Shown: positions 47,043 to 58,053 of the stretch, piece after piece
Layout of the letters: every line of letters starts with the position of its first letter
How positions within the stretch are numbered: position 1 is the first letter of the stretch
From: Deinandra increscens subsp. villosa
Lineage: Eukaryota > Streptophyta > Magnoliopsida > Asterales > Asteraceae
Length of the DNA stretch: 64,000 nt
Direction: 5' to 3'
NCBI GenBank assembly: GCA_039602395.1
Contig: JBCNJP010000019.1
Span: 7,394,997-7,458,996 of the forward strand
Translations under genes and position numbers: made by a program
The notes under the pieces: model-generated
What the model saw: the letters and a program-made list of their open reading frames with translations, nothing else
What the model was told of the DNA's origin: nothing
Database searches by the model: none

Positions 47043-49012
47043 TTAACAAAGCAGTGAACATGAGAACACATCAGATCACATTAGTCATTATGTTTTGTTA
47101 AGTTTGTATGTTTCTCACTCACCATTCAAACTCAACACAAAATAAACATTTCAACCAACTATATGTAATATATATGTTAAGTTAAAAGAAAAAGGAAAAA
47201 AAACCTGAACCGAAACCGTAAGAAAAATCAAAGCCGAAATAATCTAAAACCGATGGTTTTTTTTAGGAACATAGAATTTTGGTTTTGGTTCCGGCTTAAA
47301 ACTGACCAAAACTTGACTCTGCTCAGTGCTCACCCCCAATTACTCAACTCTTTTATCTACTAAAAAAATAATTTACCTCTCTTTCATCTATTTCTACTAA
47401 AAAATTGATTCACCTCTATTTTATCTATCATACCAATCAAACCCACTTATTTTTCGCACTTGTTAACAACCAAACCCAGCCCGAGTCAACTTAATTTTTA
47501 TGAAAAAAAAATATATATATCATCAGATGATATGAATATAATACATTATGCTAAGAAAAATCATGAATTTTGATATGTTATTATATATTTTTCTAAATAA
47601 GTTGGTTTTAGATTTTCCAAATGATAAGTTCTATTAAATTATGATTTACGCAGTTCTCAACATAATACTAGTTGGAAAAATGTAGACATAAAAAGAAAAA
47701 TGTGAAATATGACACTATACAATTTAAACTCAAATGATTTAACAAGCAACATTTTACTTTTTCTTAACTCATAATATGTATTACATGATATACGAAAGCA
47801 CATTATTATCACAATAGTTATTTATTTAACTTACGAATAATAAATATGTTTTGTATGATATACTTGTATATAAATATCCTTTTTAAAGTACATTATAACA
47901 TAAAGTATTCATGTAACCATTATTGCTTAAAACGATGCCGGAACTTGAATTCGATATATGTCAACTTGACTTCTTCATAACGGAATATAAGAAATCACGA
48001 TGAAGTTTCCAACCTTGTGCGACTCAAATTAATTGAAGCAAATGATGAAAAGTATAAAATTACTTGCCCCTTACCCTTATTGAAAAGGCCAAAAAATTAA
48101 ACCTCATTTGAAAGAAAATATAATAGTTTTAAAACCTTTAAATTTTGTAAAATAATTATATATATTGAGTAATAGAATAGAGGAAGAATAAACAGATTTG
48201 GTTTAGGTAATACTGAAATGTTATGAGTATTTACATTCGTCTTCTTCCGTTATATTGAGCAAAGAATTTCATTTTCTTGTTTCTTGTAATATAAAAAACA
48301 CCATCTAGACCTTGAAATGTTCAAACTTACTTACGACAATATAAACCAACGAGCTTATAGCTCAATGGTAATAGAGTTGAGATTCCAAAGTCTTGGGTTC
48401 AAAACTGGGTGTGAGCAAAATTATTCATTGGGTTGTAGATAGGGGTTTTTTTTCTGAAAATAACCGGGTTTCCTCTGGAATTGAAGATGAGTATATGAAA
48501 AAACAATGTAGTAAAGAACTAATTTGCAACTGAATTGCTATTTTAGGCGTAGCAAAACCCGACTTGCAATAGCCTAACTATGGCTTCTTTAAGTGTTTTA
48601 AAAACGAGTTAGACCCGGTCGGTTGAACCGGTTAAATCGGTGACCGGGGGGCTAGACCGATTCGATTGAGGACGGCTTTTTTAGTTTTGAGCTAAAATGC
48701 GAACCAACGGTTTTTGCGGTTGAACCAGCATGTTTTACGGTTGAACCAGATCCAGACTCACACTGGACCGTTTGTTTAAATTAAGCTAAAAAAGGTAGAA
48801 TTTTTTTCTTTCATAAATTTAGCTTTATTAGAATTTATATTATGTTATTTTGGATAACCGTACTTTATTGAAGTTTTTTTTTATATTTGTCATGGTTAAA
48901 AGTTTATGAAATGTATATTACAGATTATTGTTCGTGTTTGTTTGTTAAGGAATTAAATTTGTTTACGAACACAAATGAACATGTGCTAATTTAAAGATAA
49001 AAATCAACATTC
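47043..49012. other. non-coding region, with a tRNA-like SINE fragment near 48353-48480
   Basis: No gene. TTATAGCTCAATGGTAATAG and TTGGGTTCAAAACTG (48355-48408) look like Pol III A and B boxes, but there is no closed cloverleaf and no convincing duplication. At 48600-48780 AACCGGT/GGTTGAACC words suggest a decayed inverted-repeat element. Confidence 0.45.
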
Positions 49013-49015
49013 TTA

Positions 49016-49156
49016 GGCTATCCCTAGTGGATGGAGCCCCTTGTGGGCGTTATGCGCCATGTGGCATCCACGTCATCAAGAAGGCTCCATGGCTAAAGTG
49101 GTGTAGTGAGGGGTTATGAGGACGGGGGTTATGAGGTATGAAGTGTACCAATAGGA

Positions 49157-49188
<32 letters not shown>

Positions 49189-49320
49189 AACTACCCGGCG
49201 CCATGAACATGGCGCCTTCAACCTTCAAACCTAACATGGCGCCCCGAGGAGTGGTGCGGGGCGTTATACGGGGCGTCATATTACAAATTTTTGCCTCATA
49301 ACGCCCCATTACGGATAGCC
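49016..49320. mobile_element. Harbinger/Tourist-like MITE
   Basis: 305 bp with TIRs GGCTATCC...GGATAGCC and TTA on both sides (49013-49015 and 49321-49323), the PIF/Harbinger target signature. Internal words GGGGCGTTAT and GGCGCC, plus a run of 21 As. Same family as the element at 50309-51426. Confidence 0.88.
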
Positions 49321-49450
49321 TTAGGGAGACTGGGGTGTAGGATTCGCCATAACTAGCATAAAGCCATATCATTTTTACCAAAACTACCCTAAAACTAGCC
49401 TAATAAGACAAGGTGAAAATTTAAAACCTCAACTAATCAAATGCTCAACC

Positions 49451-49464
49451 GCCGTTCAAAAAAA
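49451..49464 (+). mobile_element. tail-only retro-insertion (GCCGTTC + A7)
   Basis: Fourteen bases, GCCGTTCAAAAAAA, lie between two perfect copies of AATCAAATGCTCAACC (49435-49450 and 49465-49480). The insert is the 3' end of the SINE at 28312-28470 and nothing else. Confidence 0.85.
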
Positions 49465-49480
49465 AATCAAATGCTCAACC

Positions 49481-50034
49481 AATCTAGGCTTAAACTAGCC
49501 GCAAAAGTAACAAAAATCTAGCCGCCATAAAAGTAGATGTGTAGGCGAAGAAGTGACATCGTCACATCACATTTGCCGAAGAAGATTTGAAGCTGAAGGA
49601 GGTAGCCGCGTTCGTGTGCCACCCTTTGTGGCCTTCAAATACCAGATATAATTATTTTAAATAAATATATATTTAAGCACTTGACATAAAAATTATAAAC
49701 ATAAGTATCCAAAAGTAAAACACAAGTTAAAAATAATAATCATAAACATATTTATCTCATAATAATGTCACAAAGATGTAAGCTTAAATGGTAAAATTTT
49801 AAAGAACACTTTATTGAAAAAAACGAGTACCTTACCGAACGTTCACGAACACAGTCTTTGTTCATGTTAGCTTTTTTAACTAAACAAACGAAATTTTATG
49901 TTCATGTTCGTTCATTTAATAAATAAACGAAGTAAATGAACTTACCGACGAACAGTTCACGAACTATTCATTGAATATTCGGTTATTTACGACCCTATAT
50001 CAAGTAAAAGTAAAACATTCGACATGACACAAGA
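49481..50034. other. non-coding region
   Basis: No gene. Around 49830-49990 GTTCACGAAC/GTTCGTTCAT words recur in both orientations, another possible decayed element. Confidence 0.45.
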
Positions 50035-50047
50035 TTATATTACATTT

Positions 50048-50158
50048 TTTTTTTGAACAGCTAATTTTTATTCCCCATATTTTCACCATGCCAAGGTTTG
50101 AACCTTTCTTTCCCCAAAGGAGCTTTGCCCCTTCCCACTATGCTACAACCTAAGTGGC
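50048..50158 (-). mobile_element. tRNA-derived SINE
   Basis: On the minus strand: A box GTAGCATAGTGGGAAGGGG, B box GGTTCAAACCTTGG, 3' end AGCTGTTC plus poly(A). Perfect 13-bp duplication TTATATTACATTT at 50035-50047 and 50159-50171. Confidence 0.92.
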
Positions 50159-50308
50159 TTATATTACATTTGATTTGTAAATCTACATGACATTAGCATT
50201 TACAAGCCATTCTCCATTATCATCCCTATAATTTATGCATGTGTAATTATTATTTTTTTCTCTTTTTAAATCACAACGATAATTAAATAGTAAATTTTTA
50301 TACTCTTA

Positions 50309-51426
50309 GGTTATTCGTAATGGGGCGTTACTGGGTCCTTTAACGCCCTATAACGCCCCTTATAACGCCCCGCCCCACTACGCTTAGGCGTTATGGGGCG
50401 TTATGGACGAAAAAAAATTCTTGGGCGTGAGCCAGGTAACGCCGAGAGAGGGGAGAAGTCAAATGATTATGGGGCGTTATGGGGGCTTTATCCACTACAC
50501 CATAAAGCCCCATAAAGCCCATTGCCCAGTCACCGTCCACTAGAGGTGTACAAAAAAACCGGTTTGCAAACCGAACCGGTATAAAAACCGAAACCGGTTC
50601 GGGATGAAAACCGGTTTTAAGAAAACCGGTTCGGTTCGAGTATAAACTGGCGGTTCCTCATCGATTTGGCATTCTCATCTAGCGAACCGGTTCCAAACCG
50701 GGTTGTCTTTGAAACCGATTTGAAACCGATTTGGAACCGATTTAGAAATCGGTTTGGAACCGCTTTAGAACCCATCTCCTTTTTGTAATTTCAGTTAACC
50801 ACTAATCTCTTAAATGCTATTAGCCGTAATTAGATAGATCTTAATTGAAATAGCTGTTGCATTTTAAAGGAGATTTCTCAATCAGCCTTAAATGAGGATG
50901 TCAACTTTTAATTACATTGCAATTAATTGAATTAGCCGTTGAACATTTTATATATGTTAGAAAGAAAATTTCCTTTTGCTAACAGAACTCAATCCAATAG
51001 AAATAGAAGTATTGCATTTTTAGTTCTACTAATACTTGTAGCCTTTGGTGTTCAAGCTTTTTTAAGCTTTGGAATTTTAGTAGTGTATTTTTAGCCAACT
51101 TTTTTCTCTTATTTTAAGACTTAAGTTTTGTTTAGTTGATTATTTGAGAGAATAAAAAAACGCTTTTTTTTACAAACCGGTTCAACCCAAACCGGTTTCA
51201 AACTGAACTGATTCAGTTCTATAGGTTTGGGGTTTTGTTGCTTCAAACCGGTTTGTAACCCGAACCGATTTTGACCAAACCGATTCTGACCAAAGTTGAC
51301 TAAACCGGTTTCGGTTTACAACCCGAACCGATTTAGAAAAAAACCGGTTTTGTACACCTCTACCGTCCACATGGCGGATAATACCCCATTCGGGGTCTTA
51401 TGGGGCTTTATCCATTACGGGTAGCC
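50309..51426. mobile_element. Harbinger/Tourist-like MITE split by a hAT insertion
   Basis: TIRs GGTTATTCGTAATGGGGC at the left and GGGTAGCC at the right, with TTA at 50306-50308 and 51427-51429. Removing the inner hAT element and one target copy leaves 288 bp, close to the 305-bp relative at 49016, with the same GGGGCGTTAT, GGGGCTTTATCC and TTACGGGTAGCC words. Confidence 0.85.
50541..51362. mobile_element. non-autonomous hAT element (AACCGGTT-rich), nested in a MITE
   Basis: TIRs TAGAGGTGTACAAAA and TTTTGTACACCTCTA are perfect inverted repeats over 15 bp. A perfect 8-bp duplication CCGTCCAC flanks it (50533-50540 and 51363-51370). Both ends are packed with AACCGGTT and GAACCGATTT motifs. 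The middle has no recognised coding sequence. Confidence 0.95.
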
Positions 51427-51429
51427 TTA

Positions 51430-52016
51430 TAATTAACTTTTCTCTCTTGCTTTCACTCACAACCAAACCTCAAATTTTAGCGAATCAACAGTTTTTATTT
51501 AATCAAATATAAGAGAGAACATAAATTCCCCCCCCCCCCCCCCCCCCTTCTCTAATCAAAACACTAATAACCAAACCTCAATTTTAGGGTCTGCACTCAC
51601 ATATTTATGGGAAATGGGCTGTGAATGCTCTAAGCGACGCCATGATAAAAAAGCGTGTTTGCTCATTTGTGTTCGTAGAGTCTGTATCTACATCCATATA
51701 ATTTAACTAAAAAACATTATATTTTCTCTCTCCTTTTCAACTATATAATAGTTTTTTATACTTTTATCATTATCTTTTATTTTTTTTTCACTCACAAGCA
51801 TTTTAAAGAAATATTAAAAAATGACATGGAATGAACAATGTTTTATCAAATATAGGGATGCAGAATAACTTTTTCTATCTTCTCAACTTACAACCACTCA
51901 TAAAGAGACATCAAAGGCTCAAATTTTATGAACTTTGGGTTTAATTCTTCTTCTGATGATCCACGTAAATATAAAGACTCTAATGTAAATACTCTTAGAA
52001 ACCAATAAATTAAACC
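51430..52016. other. non-coding region with a C-run
   Basis: No gene. A run of 20 C at 51528-51547. Confidence 0.55.
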
Positions 52017-52031
52017 CGTATGCTATCATTT

Positions 52032-52141
52032 TTTTAACGGCTACATTTTATTAAGAGACATACGCATAAGCCAAAACATCAAACACGAGGTTACATCATA
52101 CAATCAACAATCAGGTTCCAACTATTCCACCTACTCCGGTC
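52032..52141 (-). mobile_element. short retro-insertion (truncated LINE/SINE end)
   Basis: A 110-bp insert that on the minus strand ends AGCCGTTAAAAAAA. It is flanked by CGTATGCTATCATTT (52017-52031) and CGTACGCTATCATTT (52142-52156), a 15-bp duplication with one mismatch. No Pol III boxes were seen, so it may be a truncated LINE end. Confidence 0.75.
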
Positions 52142-52156
52142 CGTACGCTATCATTT

Positions 52157-52993
52157 AGTTTGACAAAACTATATTTTTACAAAATTTTATATTATACGCA
52201 TTCTCACAACATGTCACGTCTTTTGCTTTAAAAATATACTTCATAGAATAATTAAAAAAGCAACGGATATTCTCATTACTGGGATTCTAACATGTCCTGA
52301 GGATGCCCCTAGACGTTCACCTACAGATAGTTCCCACAAGCTGAGTAAAAAAAGAAAAAGGTCGGCAAGTAGTCAAGATTTGTTCGTCATCAAACCTACA
52401 CCGGTTACCAAGGAAGAAAAAACCTGGTAAATAATTTAAATAATACAAATGTCACCTTTCTCCCCGCTTTTCCCTCCATATATTCATCATCATCTCCGTC
52501 ACCATCATCTTTCTCTCTCTGTAGTTTTCAACGCTTGTATATAGATAGATAGATAGATAATAAGATGTGTTTGGTAAGCTAAATTCCATCTGCTTATCCT
52601 TGTTTACAAGTAACATCCTCCATTCTCCCACTCCTCCTTTCATTAGGGTTTGGAACATTCTAGTTCCTGATTCCCCCAGATACATCGCAAAAGGTATTTC
52701 TTTAGTTTTCTACTTATTAGTAATATGATGTCCATAAGTTGACTATTTACTAATTTCATCGAAAATTGATCAGTAGATATTGATTTGTCAATCTTTAGAT
52801 AAGATCATACAATAGGAGTCTGGAGATGTTCTCGAATTCGAATTGATTGCGTAATATCCCTCCAGCCCAATCCAAATTAGACCAGCCTTTTGCTTTGTTA
52901 TATTGAAACATTTCTTAATTCACTGACAAAATTTGTTGGTTGTATCTGAAGAAGGATATTAATTATAGTATGGTTGCAAAATATTGCTGAACC
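52157..52993 (+). other. promoter and leader of the PCRK-like gene
   Basis: A CT-rich leader begins near 52490, followed by a GATA microsatellite (52542-52560) and a possible leader intron starting at the GTATTT donor near 52695. Upstream, a start-less open frame (about 52242-52430) encodes a Ser/Lys-rich stretch with KKRKRS; it is not recognised and may be a relic exon. Confidence 0.45.
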
Positions 52994-54763
52994 ATGAAGG
53001 TTATGAATTGTTTCTCCTTCTCTCATGGAGAACCCAAGACCACAAAGTCAACTTTGGTTCGGTTTCTCATGCCCATGTCAAATGGTCAAGAGGCGAGGAA
53101 ATCGGGCTCCGACTTTAGATCAATGGATATGTCTGATGTTAGCACAGTGTCATCCACAAGGGCTTCGTCGGTTTCGTTCACAAGTTTGACTCAGAACCCG
53201 AGTGGCAAAAGCAACAATAACCTCAAGGAGTTTTCATTTGCTGAGATGAAAACCGCCACAAGGAATTTCAGCCGGGCGCTCATGATAGGGGAAGGCGGGT
53301 TTGGAGGGGTGTTTCGGGCTGTGATACGAACCGCAGACGGGTCTGGCCAGAAGATGGATGTTGCTATCAAGCAACTTAGCAGCAGGGGATTACAGGTTAC
53401 TATTTGATTGATAAATTGATCCATCTAACTTGTATTTTCTTGAATAAGAAAAACGTGATACTCACTGTTCAGGTTCCATTTTGATTATTTTCTCAGGGCC
53501 ACAAAGAATGGGTGACAGAGGTAAATGTTCTCGGGTTTGTTGACCACCCGAACCTGGTCAAACTTGTGGGATATAGCTCTGAAGATGATGAAAGAGGGAT
53601 CCAACGGCTACTTGTGTATGAGTATATGCCAAACAGGAGTGTTCAGGATCATTTGTCTAGGTTTCAAACGCCTCTTCCGTGGTCTACCAGGCTTAAAATT
53701 GCTCAAGATGCTGCTCGAGGCTTGGCTTATCTCCATGAAGAAATGGAATTTCAGGTACCTCTTTGATCAGTGATGGGCTGTTGATGAATATGTAATCATA
53801 TCTGACATGATAAATATTCATATATTTTTTAAAAGGTATAAAAATGTGTTTGTAGCTTCACCTAACCTGTTTTGAACCATATACAAGAGTGCCCATCTTG
53901 ACCGCCGGTTACCTTAAGTCCTGAGCTGACCCACCCTTTTTGTAACCTCCCCTAGGTGATGTTTTGATCTTGTTGATGACACCATGCTATTGATTATGTT
54001 AACGCAGATAATCTTTCGAGATTTCAAATCTTCAAACATTCTCTTGGACGAGAACTGGAACGCTAAGCTATCCGATTTTGGGCTTGCCAGGCTTGGTCCA
54101 ACAGATGAGCTAAGCCATATATCAACAGCAGTAAGTTAAAACAATCCTTAACCCAAATAAACAGTAAAGAGAAAGAACCACCTAAGCCCTTATAGCCCAA
54201 ATTAAAACATTTGTTATGTTTAACAGGTTGTTGGAACAGTTGGATGTGCAGCTCCAGAATACGTCCAGACAGGACGGCTAACATACAAAAGTGACGTTTG
54301 GAGCTTTGGAATCTTTTTATATGAACTTATCACGGCTCGAAGACCGTTTGACCGTAACAGGCCAAAAAACGAGCAAAAGCTCTTGGATTGGGTGAGACCA
54401 CATCTCTCCAACGACCCACGGAAATTTCAGAAGATTATGGACCCTCGGCTTGCAGGGAACTACTCGGTCAAATCGGCTCAAAAGCTAGCAGCTTTAGCTA
54501 ACAAGTGCTTGCGAAGACAAGCAAAACTGAGGCCAAAAATGAGCCAAGTGTTGGAGATTTTGAACTCGATTGTGGAAGATGAGATTGCTGAGAACTTGGA
54601 GGAAGCACCACCACCCTGTTTTGAAGGCGCATCGACCCCAAAAAATGGTGTTTTTGAGAGGTCAATAAAAGGGGAGTTGAAGAAAACTCTTCTGGATCCA
54701 GTTGGTGGAGAGAATAGATGGTTGCTTTGTCTGAGTCCTAAAGTTATGAGCTCTAGTTACTAG
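52994..54763 (+). CDS. PCRK1/PCRK2-like receptor-like cytoplasmic kinase (RLCK VII)
   Basis: Exons 52994-53395, 53497-53754, 54008-54130 and 54227-54763 encode 439 residues. A Ser/Thr-rich N-terminus is followed by the kinase domain (about 90-375): glycine loop GEGGFGGVF, VAIK lysine, catalytic FRDFKSSN (an RD kinase), DFGLARLG and APEY. Text such as EDDERGIQRLLVYEYMPN and YLHEEMEFQIIFRDFK is diagnostic of the PCRK/PBL19-20 branch, which relays pattern-triggered immunity below plasma-membrane receptors. The N-terminus MKVMNCFSF has no myristoylation glycine but has a Cys that could be acylated, as in this branch; Met4 is an alternative start. Oddity: the activation segment reads GTVGCAAPEY where the family normally has GYAAPEY. 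Convergent with the OTU gene, 577 bp between stops. Confidence 0.93.
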
Positions 54764-55340
54764 TTAAGGAAGCCTGAACTGGTGCATATGGAAATTGTTT
54801 GTATAGGAAGTCTTCAAATGATGTCTTAATGTGTGTGATTTTGAATGGCTTTTACTTTTAAAATGTATGTATTAAAATATCAAGCTTGTGAGCAGCCGGT
54901 GTGACAGCTAGAGTTTGTAAGAGCATGTTTGTTTCTACTAAAACCATGAGCTATGGTGGCGCAGCTAGGATTTCAGACTTCAGAGGGCATGTTCTGCTAT
55001 GGTTCCAAGCTGCAGGTGTTAACTTCTTGTGACGGCAACCAAAGTTTTTGAGGGTGGGTTGTGTGTATAATACATTTACATATGAGTTTATACGATAATT
55101 GTTTAACAGTTATGGTCAAATGTAAAACATCTCAAATGCTTATATATTAGATATTCCTATGTTCTGCAAAAGTCTGTCATAGTACTAATTTTTAGAAGCT
55201 AGCTCCATAAGTGAGAAAAGACAAAAGTAACTGAAAAATTGGTGAACAACTAAAAAACAATAAGAAATCTATACATCTATATTAATTCACCTCTCATCTA
55301 TTCAAAGATTATGTACCCTGTTTGTGTGTCCAAATGCCAT
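54764..55340. other. 3' ends of the convergent kinase and OTU genes
   Basis: Contains the two 3' UTRs; no further gene seen. Confidence 0.55.
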
Positions 55341-58053
55341 TCAACTCCCAAGCATCCACCATTTCTTCTTCCTTTTGGACTCCATGATTGGCAGCTCTGT
55401 GTAAGAAAACATGGTGAAGATGGAACTCAGTACAACACCAATAATTCATATACTTGAGAATGTTCCCTAACCAAAACTAAGCCGATTTAATTTAACTTTC
55501 TTGCAGTTTAGATATTTTGTTAATGTGAATAGGTAGGAATTATAGACTAGATTACATAACTTACCTCCTTCCGGATAAATTGAATTGTAGTGCACCTCGG
55601 CCCAAAAGCTCAAGAAGATGACTGCAGATGGTTCAGACCACACAGTATTTACCAAAACTTGCTACATTTATCAGGATATATGCATGACGAATCAATCGAT
55701 CATTGAGATCCCTAAATGCATGTGTTAATCCTAGCAGATAATATTTACTTGTTGAATACTGCTAAAATACCAATATATGGTTTGACAAGTCAAATTATAA
55801 TGAGACTGGTATCATAAACAAACTTACTTCTCTTTGACTTTTGAACACATGGTAGAATCTCAATGTAGCATGTATCCTTGTATGAAGTTAAGACGAATAT
55901 CTTGACTCCAAACTGCAATTGTCAGAAAATATGAGATTAATAGCTGAAATAGGGGAAACAGTGAGTGTCTTTGTGTCAATGGTATATTGGTACGTAAACG
56001 AAAATTGTTAGTACCGCATCAGCAGCAGCCTGCAATGTGACATGATCACCCCATTCGCCATTCCTGTAATGATTTTGGTTAGACATTTAGAAATGAAAAG
56101 GTATACATTGTAAATACCAAAGAAATCGTAATATACATGCTGATTCTATTCAAGTACTCATTGTAAGCCATTGGAACATAAGCCGCATACAGTTCTGGGT
56201 GACACTTGAGCTGATCACACAAACGATTGGAGATCATCAATACCAAATCCTGCAACAGCAAGGAATTGCTGGCTAGATGAACTGAAACATGATAAACTTA
56301 TGACTATGCTGAATCGAAACAAGTGTAATTTGAAATTGTGAATGAGTGTTTGTAGCTCCCATGCATTCAAATTACAAAACAGACTTGTTTCCAATTACAA
56401 TAATCATGACTATCTCCAGTTTATTGTTCCACTTCCTGCTAGCCAGCTTAGGATGTGCCAAAGGAGCATATAAAAATTACACCAATATTACCTTAACCTA
56501 CCTGATGAACAACTTGTTCCCTCACAAGCTTGTGGTGCTCACTGGAGCGGTAGATTTGATCTGACAAGGAGCGGAACTAAACAAGAATACAGGATGAATA
56601 ATTAAAAAATAAATCATTTATATATAGATACAAGGCTTGTTACAGACACACATATGAAGGAAAAGAAAGGAGGGTATAACAAAATCAGAAAGAACTGGCA
56701 CATTCATTTGATCCAATGAGTGCATATATATATTAAAATGTGGTTTCTTGAAGCACCAGATAAAAAAAGAAGAGGTCAAAGTATTACAAATTTCTGTAAG
56801 ATTGACAAATTTTATATGCTATGCACACTAAATAGTCAAAGCCGAATTAGGATTAGGAAGGGCGTGAGTTCAAACCTGGCAGTTACCATCCCCTGAAACT
56901 TTAAGTTCAACTAGCTCATAAATCTGTAATCTGGAAAAAAATATCAAGGAATATCATTGGTAGGCACACACGAGTACGACAATAAACAACTGAATACAAA
57001 AGGCATTATAATCAACCACAAAAAGCTACAAACTTGTAATGATACAGTAAGCACTTAACGTATAAAAATAGTAGTAAAAAATAACCTGTCCATTAGCCTC
57101 TGATGATCTGATGTTGCTTCATCAGCAGTGGGCATTTCTCCATTTACCTTAGGGATATGCTGCATTACACCACATATGAACAAATATCCCACCAACATAA
57201 TTATCAATGCATATCTATTGAACAAATAGATCTCAAGTTGTTCAAAATCAAGCCAAATTGGTCTTGAATATGCACATGACATATTCATCACCAAGCCAAT
57301 GTCTTTGAAATACATGTACTTCAATTAGTTTAAAGGTGTAATTTTTTTTTAAGCACATAATCACCAAACAAGAGTATTTGTCAAGAAAACCAACCAAAAA
57401 CCTAAAAGACAATTAGTGAACACCTAATATATCTTAGACCCATAACTCAAAAGAAACTTACACGGATGGGCATCATTTGATTTATCCTCTTTCCTACTTC
57501 ACCATCAAGAATAGACTCGTCTGCCATCTCAGGGGTACACAATTGATCCTCATCATCACCAGATCTTTCTTCCTGTTCCAAATCTTGTTCTTCATTACCC
57601 TCAGGCTCTAAATTGATGACCCATATATCAGAATACGGTTCCAGAAAGAAAACAAGGGCTATGTAAACATTAACTTTCCTAATTTTACCCGGTACTATAA
57701 TTACCATGTCGTTTGGAAGTAGCAGGCCAATCCTGAGCAAGTACCGATTCTTTTTGATAATTTTCTCCAACTGATCCGTGATTCTCTTCCTCTGCAACTC
57801 TTGCTAGTTCTTCTTGTAAAGCACGCGCAATCATCTCATCATTTTCAACATTGGTGCAAGATGACTCCTTATCATTCTCAGCACTGGCATTATTTGATTC
57901 ACAATAACCTTCACTAACATACTCAACACTAGATAAATCCTTGTCATAATGAGTAAAAACAGCAGGAGATCCACCATTAGTTACTGTACAAACTTCCATG
58001 AGATGATGAAGACCCCATCTAACAATATCAGGATCATGTTCCTGTTCAGGCAT
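55341..58053 (-). CDS. OTU-domain deubiquitinase (OTU9/10/11-like)
   Basis: Ten exons in transcription order: 58053-57705, 57607-57462, 57159-57086, 56930-56876, 56576-56502, 56210-56137, 56063-56015, 55912-55828, 55621-55565 and 55396-55341 (339 residues). The N-terminus MPEQEHDPDIVRWGLH is family-typical, followed by an acidic linker with a helix ENDEMIARALQEELARV that resembles ubiquitin-binding segments. The OTU catalytic core shows Asp204 and Cys207 in GDGNCQFRSLSDQ and His313 in EVHYNSIYPEG, all present. The end is basic, KRKKKWW. Such proteases cleave ubiquitin chains in cytosol and nucleus. The ATG at 58051-58053 is the first in frame; an AG just upstream suggests a leader intron. Adjacent to the PCRK-like kinase, as are PCRK2 and OTU10 in Arabidopsis. 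Confidence 0.92.

Noticed and set aside
48353..48412. Possible tRNA gene
   Set aside because: A and B box words are present but acceptor and anticodon stems do not close; better read as a decayed SINE head.
51182..51370. 62-residue minus frame
   Set aside because: Lies in the AACCGGTT subterminal array of a hAT element.
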